From: Carpediemonas membranifera
Lineage: Eukaryota > Fornicata
Length of the DNA stretch: 64,000 bases
Assembly (NCBI GenBank): GCA_019828565.1
Contig: JAHDYR010000053.1
Coordinates: forward strand, 1,145,044 to 1,209,043
Reading direction: 5' to 3'
Part shown: in pieces, positions 41,929-54,149 of the stretch
Position numbering within the stretch: the stretch's first letter is position 1
How the letters are laid out: each line of letters opens with the position of its first letter
The notes under the pieces: generated by a model
What the model was told of the DNA's origin: nothing
Database searches by the model: none
The model's input: the letters and a program-made list of their open reading frames with translations, nothing else
Position numbers and translations under genes: made by a program

Positions 41929-42502
41929 TCAGGTTGTTCTGACATAAACTGCGGGAGTTACCCTGCGCGCACTAATCTGCTCTTTGTAGACATTCCCTTT
42001 TTGGGCGTACCTTTTGGTGGGTTGCTGAGGCCTCTAACCGAGCAGTCGTTTCCTTTTGGGCAGGCTTGTGCCTGTATTCCCTTAGTTCCCGGCCTAGGGC
42101 ATACCATTCCCTTTCACAGTCGGGGCCTCACGATGCTTGTCGGCATTGCTGCCGGTCTCCGCTTAGCTTCCTTCCTCGCCGCATGGCAGGACCATTACCT
42201 AACGAGCTTAGGTGGGAGCGACAGTGGTTGTTGCCCCTCCCAAGGCTGGAGTTACAGCCTGCCGGACAGGCAGGGCTCTTTTTACCTTTTGGTAACCCTG
42301 CCCCCGGCCCCTGTGGGGCACAGGGGTTTGTTGAAAAAAAGAATGTGTTGCATTTTTGCTCCCGCCGGAATGGTTCGCCGGTGTCCATTTGGACTTTAAG
42401 GCCCTACTAGTCACAGCCTGGCCATACATGCTGGTTCATATATATACTTTTAGCTCAGACTTATATCACACTACCCTCTGCACCTCTTACTTATGATTGT
42501 TT
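41929..42502 (-). ncRNA. LINE-3 spacer between ORF1 and ORF2, hairpin-rich
   Basis: No coding frame. The minus strand shows strong hairpins, for example CCCCTGTG...CACAGGGG (about 42330-42310) and a GGCAGCA/TGCCG pair near 42140-42155. It is in the same position as the conserved spacers of LINE-1 and LINE-2, but sequence similarity to them is weak. Confidence 0.4.
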
Positions 42503-45500
42503 CTACTCTCCTTCCTTCTCCTCGTCTCTCTTCCTTCTCAGGTCAGACCTGAAGTTATCCATCTTGGCTGCTAGGGTGAAGCTGAGGGCTTCGTTGGTTG
42601 CCGAGAGTCGGGCCGCGCGGCTGAGTAAGTCCTCGTTCTCTTCGGTTAGAGACGAGCACTTCTCCGTTGTCTTCCTGAGGTCCTTCCGCATCTCGTCCAA
42701 CGCAGCTTGGGCTGCTCTCCGGGCTTCCCGTTCTTCCTCCAGCTCCTGGCTTTTGGCCTTGAGCTCGTTGATGGTTCTGGCTGCAGCTTCTTCCAGCTGT
42801 TGTCTGACCTCTGCTTCTCGCCGGGCCATGGCTTGGTCCAGCAGGGCCGCTATGCCTCTGCCCAGGTCGGTGTCCTCCTGTCGTGCTCTTTTTGGGCTGC
42901 AGGTCCTCTTGGTCCACCTGTCTGACCTGGCGGGTCTTGGCTGATGGGTTGGGGGTATGGGGGGGCACAGCTCTTAGTTGGAGGGGGCCCGGGCTCTGTT
43001 CGCTCTGTCCTGCTACTTTGCGGTTGTTCAGTGACAATTTGCCCGCGTGGAGGGCCATATAGGCCCCCTATGCCGCCATTCGGCAGGTAGACCTCCGTCC
43101 TCCTGTGAAGCATCTTGGCGAGTTCAGTAGCCCTTCGTCTCACCTTTGTTCGAAGCGCCTGCTTCCTCTCGGTCCTCAGTCTGTTCTTGGCGTTAGTGCT
43201 GGCGCCTTCCGGGAAAACACAGTTCAGCGTGTCCCATGGCTTCCCCCCTTTTGGGTGTTCCACGCCTGAGCCCGCCAGGGCGAGTTTGCCTATCCAGGAG
43301 GCGCTCCTCAAGGTGCCCACTCGCCTCTTCCCTCTTTCTGCTGGTTCATCCGTGATACCCCAGTCCCGGGGGAGGAACGAGGGGAGGAAGTTGATGGAGC
43401 CTGTCTCCGGGTCGACACACATGTTGGCCAGGAGTTCTCGATCGTCGGCTGGGACCTCCGTGAAGTAGTTGAAGATCTTCTTCCTGGCTTCTCTGCCCAT
43501 GTGGCCTCCAGCTATGTCGAATTTGTGGACGGGCATCAAAGACGCCGCTTGGGATAGGGTCATCGTTTTGGTGTCGCTGACGTCTAGAGTAAGCATCTTT
43601 TCCGCGTCTATTTCCGTGGGCTCCCCCTCAGGTTCGCCCAAGGGAAACCGTCTTGGACAGCGCGGCGGCGCCCGTTCCACTCCGAGTGGATTTCCAGGAG
43701 GATGGGTCGCGCTGGTTCGCCTACTCTCGCGAGCGATTCTGGGTTTCCGATGATCACGGCTGTTCCTTCCAGGGCTCTGGTGATACCCTTTCCGGAGCTG
43801 AAATCGTTTTCCTCCCAGTTGGTCATGATAATCTGGCCCCGTTTGGGGTTCTTGGTGCCAAAGAGGTTGACTTGTTGGGACAATGGGGTTAGGCGACCGG
43901 CCGCCACGGTGCCGGGGCCGTGTCTGGCGTTGACTTTGGTCGCCAGGTCCTTGTATTCATCATGGTACGGCGACTCCCCTGCCCATGAGCATGCTTCCTA
44001 GGGCTGTGAGGTGGGCTTCTACCTGCCCCCAGTCCCAGCCTAGGTTGTCTCTCATCCAGAACGCTGTTGCTAGTCTGGCGTAGAATATGGAGACATCTGC
44101 TAGGGCGCAGTGGCAGTGGTGGGGTGCGTGCTTGTGATAGGGGCACACCACTTTTGCCTCCGGGCGCTGTTGGTACCTTCTGGTCCAGGTCCGGCCCAGT
44201 TCGGACTGGGGTCGGGAGGGGAGGCCGGTGAGGCTCTTCTCCCCACTATTGGGGTAGAACCAGGTCAGCGTGTCGAGGATGTTGGGGAAGATCGTGTTGA
44301 GGTCAGTTTCATCCATGAGGCGTAAGCTTAGCCAGGTGCGGAGGTTCCCGTCTGGGACGAACTTCTCACTGGTCAGGATGCTTCTCTCAGCCTCGACTCC
44401 CTTAGCCACGATGTGGACGTGGGTCTTCTGTGGCCCCGAGTCGTCTTCCAGTCTCTTCAGCTCTGTAGCCATCTCGGTGCACCATCGCTTGGCGTGGGGG
44501 AAGTCTGCTTCGTATCCCTTGGGGGCTTTGCCCGTGGTGTCGTCGACAAACGTAGCTGGTGGGCAGCCATGGATGTAGTGCGTGACCCACAGACATTGGT
44601 CCAGGGTATCCACTGTGATGTCTTCCCCAAGCATCCCGTGCATGTAGTAGAGGATTTGCTCGTTAGCTGGGTCGAAAATCAGTGCCGCCCCTTCGCAAAT
44701 GATGGCCTCGTCTCCTCGGTTGGATCTGGCTCTTCCTTCCTCAAAGTCCACCATAGCGATCAACTGCCTGGTGGTGTTGGCTCGTTGGGTGATATTGGAA
44801 CGAGGCGGGCTAGCTCCCATGTTGGGCCCGCATGTGCCCTTGTTTGGCGTGGTGGGTGTGTCATCAGGGCCGGAAGTCCTGCTGCCGCTCGGGCCCAGGG
44901 GGGTTTCTTCTTCGTTAGTACCCAGGGCTCCATGAGATGCCCCGTCCCGTACGGGCTCTATAACTTGGGTCTGCCCCGTTGTGAGCCAGTAGTTAGTGAT
45001 GTTGCGCGTCAGAAAGGAGGCAGACACCAGTTCGCGGGCAATCCTCGCGGGTGGGGGCCAGAGACGCCTGGTCTTATCCCATGCCGACCAGAGTTCGGGG
45101 AAGCCGGGGACTGACCACCGTTGGATGAGGTCTCTGACCTCCTCCCTCAGGTCTGCCTCTGCTGCCGAAGGCTCTTCTTCCAGGGGTGGGGGTGGGAAGA
45201 CTGGCCTCATCACACCCCTCGGTTCTGCTGTAGATGAGGATCTCCTCGACGGGGCCCTGGGTCCAGATCTGGATGGGCGTGCCGTCTGGTCTGCGGAAAC
45301 CTCCCTCCGGGGGGTGAGGGGCGTGGTAGCCTTGCCCTTTGGCTAGTTCCCGGCCTAGGTCGGCCCAGAGCTTCTTGTTTTCGCGTCCTAGTGAGGGGGA
45401 GCCCTCTGGCTGCAGCTCCCGCGGAGATGGCGTGTCCGGCGGCATGGAGGAGCCACATTGCAGCCTCCATCCCGTACTTGGTCTGGATGCCGTTGCCTGA

Positions 45501-46340
45501 GATCGAAGAGTGTCCTGCAGCTTGCAGCGATGTTGCCACGAGCTCTAGGAGGAGCGTCCTTGCGACCTTTCCCGTTCGGGCAGTGAAGTCCGTTGCGTCA
45601 TCTCTGGTGAAGACCATGGCAACGTCCCTTGTGGGAATAGCCGCATCTGCTGAGGCTCTGATGCAGTCCCATTCGTCCGGTGTGGCCAGTTGCTTGCCCA
45701 GTGGCGTTAACGACTCCTTGATCCCATTTGGGGTGGTGTTTGCGCAATCCAAGGCGTCTGGGACGCTTTGGGAGCTGTTCGAGGTCATTGTGTGGCGTGG
45801 TCTCGAAAAGTCCCGGTTATGGATTCGGCCGAGATCAAGGCCCTCCTCCACGGGGAGAAGTGATGGGGTGTGTTGCTCACTAGCTGGTGCCGTCTGGCTC
45901 GTCCGGTGGGGATGTGCTACGTACTTGGAGTAGTCCGCCTGGACTCTGGGGTAGAACACAAATTTGGGGGACCCTGGGCGAAGCCGGCTTAGTGTCTCCG
46001 CCTGCTCTAGGTCCAGCCGGTTCCCTTCAATGAATAGCCAGTATGGCTGTTGGGCGGCTTTTGTGTACCGTCTCAGGAGGGGAAGTGATGCAAACAGCTT
46101 CTTGGCCCGGCTTTTCCGGAGCTCCCCTGGGCCTTCCTTTGCTGTAAAGCTTCCCTGTTCTGGGTCTACAATCTTGTCGTATCCTATCGCGTTGCCGAGC
46201 TGGATAATGGACGTATTTGCTTTTTCCCTTCTGGTTTTCCTGAGATCCCTTCTGGGTGCAGCCTTAAGGGCGAATAAGCCATAAATCATGCTTTCTTCCC
46301 TATCTGGCATGTCCCTGTTGGGATATTCCCCTGTTTCCAT
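42503..46340 (-). pseudogene. LINE-3 ORF1: giant protein with Maelstrom/DnaQ-like domain
   Basis: First ATG at 46340. Frames change near 45330, 45210, 43960, 43640 and 42850. Order: N-terminal part (46340-45330), then a domain starting M-V-D-F-E-E (about 44751-44733), with M-H-G-M-L and P-P-A-T-F in the middle, V-A-K-G-V-E-A-E-R-S (about 44415-44388) and C-P-Y-H-K-H-A-P-H-H-C-H-C-A-L-A-D (about 44146-44094). Next come a region with F-L-P-R-D-W-G (about 43380), a Pro-rich linker and a coiled coil of about 90 residues (42829-42530) with a Lys/Glu tail. The same motif order as in LINE-1 and LINE-2, at much lower sequence identity, indicates selection on the domain. Confidence 0.65.
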
Positions 46341-48289
46341 TTGGAGTGGCAAAAGGCGGGAAGTGCACTTTTGCCAGCTTCTTGGAGGGGCTTGAGGAGG
46401 TCTGGTGGAGGTTCCAAGGGGCGCCAGCCAGCGATGTCCTGGTCTTGTATGGCTCCTTTCCCTTCCTCAGGGCGGATGGTTCAGGGGCGAGGTATGCGAG
46501 GTTTGTTGCGGACCTTGTTTCCACACAAAACATGTCTGGCGAAAACCCAAAAGGGAACCTTATTGCAGGGACAGGGAGCATCGCCCCACACGGGGCTGCT
46601 GTCCCTTATTCCCCATGCGTCCGTTCCATCTCTCCTTCCACCTTCACGCCTCCTCCTGGCCATTCGGCCGGCGCCTCCGCTGCCCAGCGGTCCCCAGAGG
46701 GGGAGGTGCATTACCAGGGGTTATGCACTCCGATCCCTATCGAGTCCTTGGCCCGAGTACGGCCTGGACTCCGATTTCGGGGGCGCCGCCTCTTTCCCCG
46801 GGAAGCAGGGCCCTCTTCGCACTCCGACGGGGGATCCCATATTCCCCTCCGGGCCCCAGGGTAGTCCCTTGCCTTGTGGCGGCAGGGGCTTCACCGCTCC
46901 TTCTCGGGAGTCCCCGACTCCTGGCCCGGCGACTCCTCGGGGTTGGGAGGCGCATTTCCTGCGGACCATAGCTGACGATTTTGCCCAGGTGGACGTCCTG
47001 GCCAGCCGGTGGCGGGAGCGTGCCGCTGCCTTTTCCTACCTGGCTCAGAATTACCGTGACGAGGACCTGAGTCCCCACGAGTCTAAGTCGGCTCGGGGTT
47101 TCGACGCTGAGCTGAGGGGCCAAATGCGGGTCTATAAGCGCCTTCGTGCTCGCATAGACGCCCGGCTGCACCAGCTGGTTGCCATTCACGCCCCTCGTCC
47201 TGTATCTTGTGGTCGCAGCCCGGTTGTTTCCTTCCTGGGTCGCGTCACTCCCAAGAGGTTGTGAGTCCTGGTAAACACCGTGATGGTTTATGCCTTTTGG
47301 CTTCGGCTGGGCGTTTCTTGTGGGGCTGTGGACGGGGCCCTCAGCGCTCCCGGTCTGTTGTCCGGTATGGCTGGTGTACTGGGGGCCTGTTGTGGTGGCC
47401 CTGTTGCCTATGCCGGCGGCGGGCGGCGATCCCGGCTCTCGTGGCGATGACGTCCACAAGCCCGGTCTTGGGCGGCATGAGAGCACGGGCGCCGGAGTAG
47501 TGTGGCCCAGTGGCCTCCCAGTGAGAGCCTATTGGCCGCCGGTCCCGGTGCTCTCGGGTTACTTTGCCATATGGCCCCAGTTAAGTTGTCTGAGGCAATC
47601 GTGTCGCAGTGCCTCTGGGGCCTACTGCGGGTACCGGTTACGGTAGGGGTTTCAATCATAAAGGTGGCGCAGTACGCTTGTTCGCGTTGATTTCCCTTGT
47701 GGGTTTGTGCGAGGAGCGTTTAGTTGCGTCTGGTCCCCTTGTGGGTCCCAGGAGCATGGGCGGTAGGTTTTGTTTGTTGTTAGAGTACTGTGTATTCTGT
47801 CAACGCTTTCCTACCGAGGCTAACTTATTCCCTTTTGGGTGGTTTTTGCCTCTGTGCATTTTTTGGGCACACGAGGACGATCATCTGTTGCTCGACATAG
47901 CTTGGCGCACGGCGAGGTATACAGGGCAGGGGAGTGGGCTCCAGGTGAGGTGGTGCGCACCTCACCTGGAGCAGCCAGTTGTCCTCTGCCGGCCCGCTCT
48001 GGCGCTAACCTGCTTCGCAACGGGCGATCTCCTCCGGGGAGCAATTTGCTTCCCCAATGTGCCCTATGGCTAGTGGGTTAGGAGAATACTTCCCATTTCT
48101 GCTCTCGTGCCCCAGAGCAGACGAACTCTTGGTCCTGAAATTACCATTTGGTGGATGCTGGCGCCGCGGGGCACCGTCGCTCGCTTCGAGCTCGAATAGC
48201 TTTCAATGAGATCCGATAAATCCCGATTGCCAGCTTTTGGCCTTTTTCCGGTTGGTTTCGTCAACTTCCCATACCGGACATTTCAACTG
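46341..48289 (-). other. LINE-3 5' region
   Basis: Nearly 2 kb upstream of ORF1, three times the 5' UTR of LINE-1 and LINE-2. GC-rich in the first kilobase. A plus-strand frame is open across 46341-47264, described separately. From about 47500 to 48289 no coding frame stands out. Confidence 0.5.
46700..47264 (+). CDS. Possible antisense ORF in the LINE-3 5' region
   Basis: The frame open from 46341 to 47264 lacks an ATG near its start. Its last 110 codons look protein-like: a helical run with D-D-F-A-Q-V-D-V-L-A-S-R-W-R-E-R and later R-V-Y-K-R-L-R-A-R-I-D-A-R-L-H-Q-L. The opposite strand is also partly open because of high GC, so chance cannot be excluded. No family recognised. Confidence 0.25.
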
Positions 48290-48305
48290 CCATGGTCGCA
48301 CATTG
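48290..48305. repeat. LINE-3 target-site duplication, right copy
   Basis: CCATGGTCGCACATTG, identical to 26865-26880. It marks the LINE-3 5' end. Confidence 0.9.
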
Positions 48306-49186
48306 TGCCGGCCATGACAAAACCAATCTGGATGTTGGAATTACATGTTCGAATTGGGCAGTCTCGCTGAGTTCTGCCTGTCAACCACTGCTGGGATTAT
48401 GACTGTGGTACAACCATTAACTGGCATTACGTCCCGCAACCCATATCGGGAATTACGCTTTTGTTCTTGAATCGTCCCGTCGGACAATTGTGTGGTGATG
48501 CACGTGCTGCGTTAGAGGTTCCTGTGTTATCATGGGACTGTCCCTACCCCCCACGGACGTTGAGACTCCGTAACTGGGGAATTATACATGTTACGTTTGA
48601 CGTAGATAAATGCTGGAGGCCATAGCACCGGTGATCGAGTTTGTTCGTTCTGCTGCGCTGATTGGCGCTTTTCTTACATAGGCTTCGAAAATGGCCATGA
48701 GAGGCCTCAATTCCTCTTCGTTGTGGAGTTCTGGCCCTTTTTTGCATCGCGGCGTTTGTATCGGTGTGACGGGCAGGGGACAGGAACACCGAAGGGAAAC
48801 GATGAACTAACTTTAAATTGACTTTGACGATCATTGACCAATCATAAAAGAACTGATTGGGACAGCTAACACAACGTGACACTGCCTCCATGAGTGGGCA
48901 TAGGCCGTCTATGTTCGTAGGGGGTTCAATTGGGGTCGCCATTCGGCCCCTCATCAATTGATTCAGAAGGATGGTGGTGAACTCGCATGGTGGAAAATCT
49001 GTCCGGATACACGCAAAATCATACAACGAACCGCTAAGTAACTAATCAACATCAATATTCTTGAACGGCGTCGTGTTCCGCATCATTCTCAACGCAAAGC
49101 ACACAATACAAGAGCCGCACTTGCAAATCTGCGGTTTCTGCCTCCGCAATGAGAGATGTGGAGTATTATTAAGTAGATGACGACAA
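48306..49186. other. AT-richer spacer with a repeated peptide-like motif
   Basis: Downstream (minus sense) of the chromodomain remnant. The minus strand at about 48735-48660 can encode L-H-N-E-E-E-L-R-P-L, then I-F-E-A-Y-V-R-K, matching segments at 36.96 and 63.85 kb. No complete gene. It probably represents the 3' region of Gypsy-G. Confidence 0.4.
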
Positions 49187-49429
49187 CTAGAGAGCTTTAC
49201 GGGCGCTCTTCATCTTCTTGAGCAATTGGGGATGCTCAGCAAGATAGTCGTCAAGGGCAGCGAGCTTGTCGAGGTCTCGGGTATAAGGCTCCCAAGTTGC
49301 CTCACTATCGTCGTAGCCGTGCCAGAGCACGTGGAATTGGAGGTTCCTCTGCCTCCAGCGGTGGGCGTCAACTCCTCGGACGACATACTCGTTGTGCAGG
49401 CGGGTGTAGTCAATATTAATATCTACCAA
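49187..49429 (-). pseudogene. Gypsy-G chromodomain remnant
   Basis: Encodes Y-V-V-R-G-V-D, then F-H-V-L-W-H-G-Y-D-D-S-E-A-T-W-E-P-Y, the conserved core of a chromodomain with its aromatic residues. A helix L-A-A-L-D-D-Y-L-A-E-H-P follows. This is the C-terminal tail of a Gypsy integrase; the rest of pol is missing. It probably belongs with the fragment at 58029-58277 on the far side of LINE-2. Confidence 0.65.
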
Positions 49430-49587
49430 TATCCCTGGGAGGGTCCAAACCTCTTTTTACTCGTAAACTCTTTCTCTTCCAAACCACAGTACTAGTACTT
49501 ACCTATGGGTAGAGAACAGAAAAAACAAGCGCCGCTCCTGAAAGAGGCAACATTCAGCGCTTTCGTAGCTTTTACGACGTCACTGCG
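49430..49587 (-). pseudogene. Gypsy-G sequence up to the LINE-2 site
   Basis: No complete domain. A minus-strand frame is open from here across the LINE-2 site into 58029 onward once LINE-2 and one duplication are removed. Confidence 0.3.
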
Positions 49588-49601
49588 TGACTTTAAGGCT
49601 A
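49588..49601. repeat. LINE-2 target-site duplication, left copy
   Basis: TGACTTTAAGGCTA, identical to 58015-58028. Confidence 0.9.
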
Positions 49602-49621
49602 AGAAAGAAAGAAAGAAAGAA
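49602..49621 (-). repeat. LINE-2 3' microsatellite tail
   Basis: About five AGAA units on the plus strand, (TTTC)n in the element sense. Confidence 0.8.
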
Positions 49622-50380
49622 AATTTATGGTGCCTGGTATCGGGCCCCGGTTACTTAGGCTGATCTCCCTTATTACTGGAGCCGAGTTCCCCGGGCGCTG
49701 CCTCCTCCCTGCGATTGAACTTGTCAGCTGCGTCCAACGAGCGATTCGGTGCTACTGCTTCCGCTCACTCCCGATTTCACTTCCCCCCATAGGCCTTCGC
49801 CATCTCCGTGCGCTGAGCGCTTTCCTGTCTCCCTGTAAACCCGGCAGCTTCCAGGGAGCCTGGGGGTCTGTCCTCGGTGCTTCCACAGGCAGGTTTGTCC
49901 TGCAAGACCTTCTCTATAGCACTCCCTGATTCCCTGCAGTCCCTACGGGGTCGTTCAAGCATGGCACCCTCTCCTCTTTCCAGATTCCCTGTTCAGTGCC
50001 CCCACGACCCTGTTAAGTGGCCTACCCGTGGGCGGGGAAAGCAACTAAGTCCCTCTCATCTACCCCCTGTTAGGCGGCGTGGGTTAGGGCTAACACAGAC
50101 TCTAGATCTGCAAGGCCTAGTACCCCTTATGATAGTTCTCTTGTGCTACACTTCCCAGCGTCCCTCTATCGTTCACAAGGGCGGCGGGGACGTCATGTCC
50201 CCCCGTATCCCATGCTCAGTCCCTGCAGTTTCCTTAGGTTCACCGCGAGTGGTGCAACCATCCAATTGATGGATTTCCTCTGTCCCTGGCCCTGCCCTCT
50301 CCCTGGGAAACATGGGGGGTCTCCCCTTGATCCCAGAGTCTATGCTTCCCTGCCCCCTTTCTGGATGTGGTGTTCCTTAT

Positions 50381-53300
50381 CTATCCATCTATTCTATAGC
50401 TATCATAGACCTTTGCCAGGGCTCTCAGCCCAGCTCGCAGTCCTTCCCATATCTCTTCCGACCCTGTTAACACTAGTTGTTGCACCTCTAAGATTGGCCT
50501 CTTCTCATACCACCTCCCATTCGGGCCTCTTCTGACTTGCAATTCCCTGGTCCTCTCCTTAGCTGTCTTCCATATCTTTTCCCAGTCATCTCCTCTTTCA
50601 ACCTCTGGGCACTCACACATAATGTGGGCCGCCGATCCCAGCGGCTGACCCCTTACCCACTCCCCTGATTAGTGCCTGCTTCCTGGCTTGGTTTGGCTGC
50701 TCTCTCGCTATTTGCCACAGTAACTCTATCTCGCTCTCCTTTGTGCACAGGGGGCACCTCCTTTGTATCTTGTGTTTGAGTTCCTCACCCATCGCCAGGT
50801 CCGCCAGCGCTCGCTCTGGGCCTTCTCCCCTTTCCGCTGATGATGGAGACGGGCTGACATTCGCTGCCACCGACACTATCCTTTTCCACTCTGCCCTTGA
50901 CTGCCACTTCCCTGTCTTCCTACTTATGGCCGGTTTCCCCGCCATGCACTTTCCCATACGTTTGGGTCCTAGGACTTCCATGAGCCCCACCGCTGTCTTG
51001 CTCTTGCACCTCCTGGTCCAGTTCATTCTTACCATCTCCCTACCAAAGTCTATCTTCCCTGCATTCGTTGCTCCCTCTCTTGTTCCTCTGAGGAGTGCGT
51101 TCACTGAGTCCCTGGCTTTCCACATAATCGATCCCTCCTTCCAGACCCTGTCTCTGATTGGTATATCCTGGCCCCTGCTTGTCACGATCCTCTTGACTGC
51201 TAGCATCTCCAGGTGGGCTTGCAGGTCCATCCATCCGTTCAAGATGCGCATGACCGAGCCCCCACCTGGGCCTGTTCCGGCCATGATGCCCTGCCAATCC
51301 GTCCATATCTTGTTCCCCCCTGCTGCGTAGCCCCACACCTCCACTCCAAACATTATCCTCGGCCATATGTAAACTTCGAGGAGGAGCCTGCTGGCTAGCG
51401 CCGGCATGTTGCCTCTGGTCCATCCCACTCTTCTCACTAGCTTCTTGTACCTTTCGCTCTGCTCCCGCTTCTTTCTGATACAGGCTGCCAGTGGGTCTTT
51501 TCCGCTGGCTATCCAGAGACCTAGGTACTTAGCTTCCTCTTTTGCCATTAGGGTAACTCCCCCCACTCTCGCCACTGCTGCCCTGTCTACACTGATCATC
51601 TCACTCTTTTGTGCATTTGCCCTCATGAGGTGCTCCTTGATAACTTCTATGACTAGGTTCGCCACTATCTTGCTCTTTTCCGGTGTCTCCCCTGTGACCG
51701 CTGTATCGTCCACGAACATGGTTAGGGTGGCCGGCAGCGTGTCCCGGACTCTTGGTAACTCCGTTGGTGGTTCCCTGATATCGTACTCTTGTCCCTGATG
51801 CTTCTTCCTGACCAGGTGAGGCCAGTTTGCCATGAACAAAACGAACAGGGTCGGCGCTAGGACACATCCTTGCTTCACTCCCCTGTTTGTTCTCTCCCAT
51901 GACCCTGCCCCCTTCACCGAGATCCATGTCTCTTCTAGTGTACTCTGTATTGCCCTGATGAGGTGGTCTTCGACCCCCATTCCCTGCAGCTTATCCATGA
52001 GGATGTCCCTCGGGACGGTGTCATAGGCTTTCTCTATGTCTAGGAAGATCGACGTGGTCTCCCCCCCTTCCTGGTGTCTCTGCACGATGTATTGTATCTG
52101 TTGTATTACGTCCTTATCCGATTGGAACCCTGCTTGCTCTCTTGGGATGAGGTGCCATGTGGCTGCTTCTAATCTTCTCTTCAGGAGCCTACCATACACC
52201 CTATACAGTAGTGGTGTTAGCGAGATGGGTCTGTACGACTCCGGCTTCACTCTGGGCTTCCCTGTCTTGTGGATGGCCGAGACTGTAGCATACTTCCATG
52301 TTGTCGGGATCTTGCCCTCCCTGTATACCCTGTTCATGAGCCTAGTTATCTGAGCGATCCCCTGGTCATCTGTGTCCCTGAGCATGTCCCCTGTAGTGTG
52401 GTCCGGTCCCGGTGCAGTGTCCCTCTTTGTCCTTCTGATCGCTTCTCGTATTTCTCTCTCCTTAAATTCGTCCTCCCTCTTTCCATTGCCTCTATCCTTC
52501 CACTCCGGTTCCCTGCCCCTGCTCACTCCTGCATACTGTTGTAGGAGGATCTTACCTATTTCTTCCTTGTTGGTGGTAATCTTCCCGTCCTTCAGTATGC
52601 TCTCTGGCATGCCCTTGAACTGGTTTTCACACCACCATCTTCTTACCGCTGCTTCCACCATGGACCTGGATGCTTTGTATCCTTCCTTCGCGCTCCGGCT
52701 GAGGTCCTGGATCCACTCTTCCCTGCGTTTTCCCCAGAAGGCCTGTAGCTCACGCTTCATGATCTCACTTCTGGTCTTGTTTCCCTCTTCTGTCCATGGT
52801 GTGTGCCGGAGTTCCGACCACACCTTTTCTTTGATGACCTCTTCCCTGTCTCCACTGCCTGGGTGACCTGACGGCTCGCCCATATCCTTCCTGATATCCT
52901 CCTCCCACTCATCCAGGCTCTTAAAACGGTGCAGTCTTCTGACTGATGTGCGTTCAGCCTTCTTCCTCATGTTCCACACTCTGACGCCCGGTATGTCTAG
53001 GACTTCCTCTCTCTTTTGTAGTCCGTTGGATCCGTTGTTCCCTCCATTCCAGTCTTATCATGTTGTGGGCTGACCCCCAGACTCCGAGTCGACTAGCATC
53101 CAGTACTTCTATCCTTGCTCCTCTGATCCCTGATGATACCAGCGCGAAGTCCGGAGTGGTAGTTCCCTTGGTGAGGGTACCTTCCATGGGGATCACTGCT
53201 CCCAGCTTATAGTCCCTGATCAGGTCCTTCCATCTTGCCATTGTGGCTATCCTTTTGGGGTCGAGGTTCCAGTCCCCTATGATGATTGTTTCCATCTCTC

Positions 53301-53832
53301 CTTTCATCTCCATAATGCTCCTTATTCCGTCCCTGAACTCGTCCTTCTCCTCCCTTCCGTGGCCGACCGGTGGGCCATACACGTTGATCACCAGGATGTC
53401 CCTATGGGTTCTGAGTATGCTCACCTGTATCCTCCCTGATAAGCTATCTGTGATGCCTACGTCCCAGCTCCCTCTTGCTCTTGGGTTGATGATTGTGCCC
53501 ACTCCTTCTCTAGTACCCCTCGTCCTGGGCGTCCGGCTACTGCTCCCTGCTATGCCCAGCTGGGCATCTATTCGGCGCTGGCTTTGGGCTTCTTTCTTCC
53601 TCCTCTCGTTGTCCATAGCTAGCTCCTCCTCTGTTTCCTTCCCTGCCATTGCGTAGTCGAAGTCTATGAAGTTGTGTACCCTCGTATTCGCCGTCCTCCA
53701 CGTTTCTTGGATGCATACTGCATCTGTGTCGCTCAGTTTCATCCTTATAGCCGTTGCCATTGAGGCCGTGAAGTCCTTTCCCTTCCCGATGTGTCCCTCA
53801 GTGTTCAGGCTCGCTATCTTGATCGTTTCCAT
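50381..53832 (-). pseudogene. LINE-2 ORF2: endonuclease and reverse transcriptase, two frameshifts
   Basis: ATG 53832. Endonuclease: S-L-N-T-E-G-H, I-Q-E-T-W, V-I-N-V-Y-G-P, I-I-G-D-W-N, T-P-D-F-A, G-S-A-H-N. A one-base shift near 53010 leads into an unbroken RT frame of about 790 codons: S-Y-R-P-I-S-L-T, K-A-Y-D-T-V-P-R, G-V-K-Q-G-C-V-L-A-P-T, M-F-V-D-D-T-A. A second shift near 50660 (a run of four Gs) precedes the zinc-binding end (C-P-L-C ... H-I-M-C-E-C). With both indels corrected it would be full-length and motif-complete. Confidence 0.9.
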
Positions 53833-54149
53833 TCTTGTACTCCGTCTTTCCTATCCTGCGAATTTTCGGAAATTCCCTGCAATCTGCCCTTGTCCCGTCA
53901 CGGGGCCTTCGTGCCGGCTCCGGTTACCCATGGCGGGCCAACTATGGGTTACCCTGGTGACCATCCTTACCTTCGGGCAGGGATACTTAGGAGGGGGCGC
54001 ATTGGCGTGACCCCCCTTTGGCTGCCGCCACAGCCCACCGGCAGTGCATTTCAGCTAATGCCGGACCCTGGGTGGGAGCCAGGGTTGGATTAAAAGAAAA
54101 GAACTGACAACTGTCACTATCACTCTCAAAGAATACCACTTTACCCTGC
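53833..54149 (-). ncRNA. Conserved hairpin-rich spacer between ORF1 and ORF2 of LINE-2
   Basis: 53945-54090 is nearly identical to LINE-1 21090-21235. The same three hairpins can form on the minus strand, and differences between copies fall mostly in loops or pairable positions (for example C/T and G/A changes). Position and conservation suggest a role in ORF2 translation or RNA processing. Confidence 0.5.

Larger units (their letters stand above)
26881..48289 (-). mobile_element. LINE-3, split by Gypsy-B (about 10.6 kb of LINE sequence)
   Basis: The perfect 16-bp duplication at 26865 and 48290 defines the ends. LINE sequence occupies 26881-27148 and 37945-48289; the rest is Gypsy-B plus nested Gypsy-A. 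Minus-strand order: 5' region (48289-46341), ORF1 (46340-42503), spacer (42502-41929), ORF2 (41928-38673), 3' UTR (38672-37945 and 27148-26900) and an (AAAG)n-type tail at 26881-26896. It is more diverged from LINE-1 and LINE-2 than they are from each other but has the same architecture. Confidence 0.85.
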
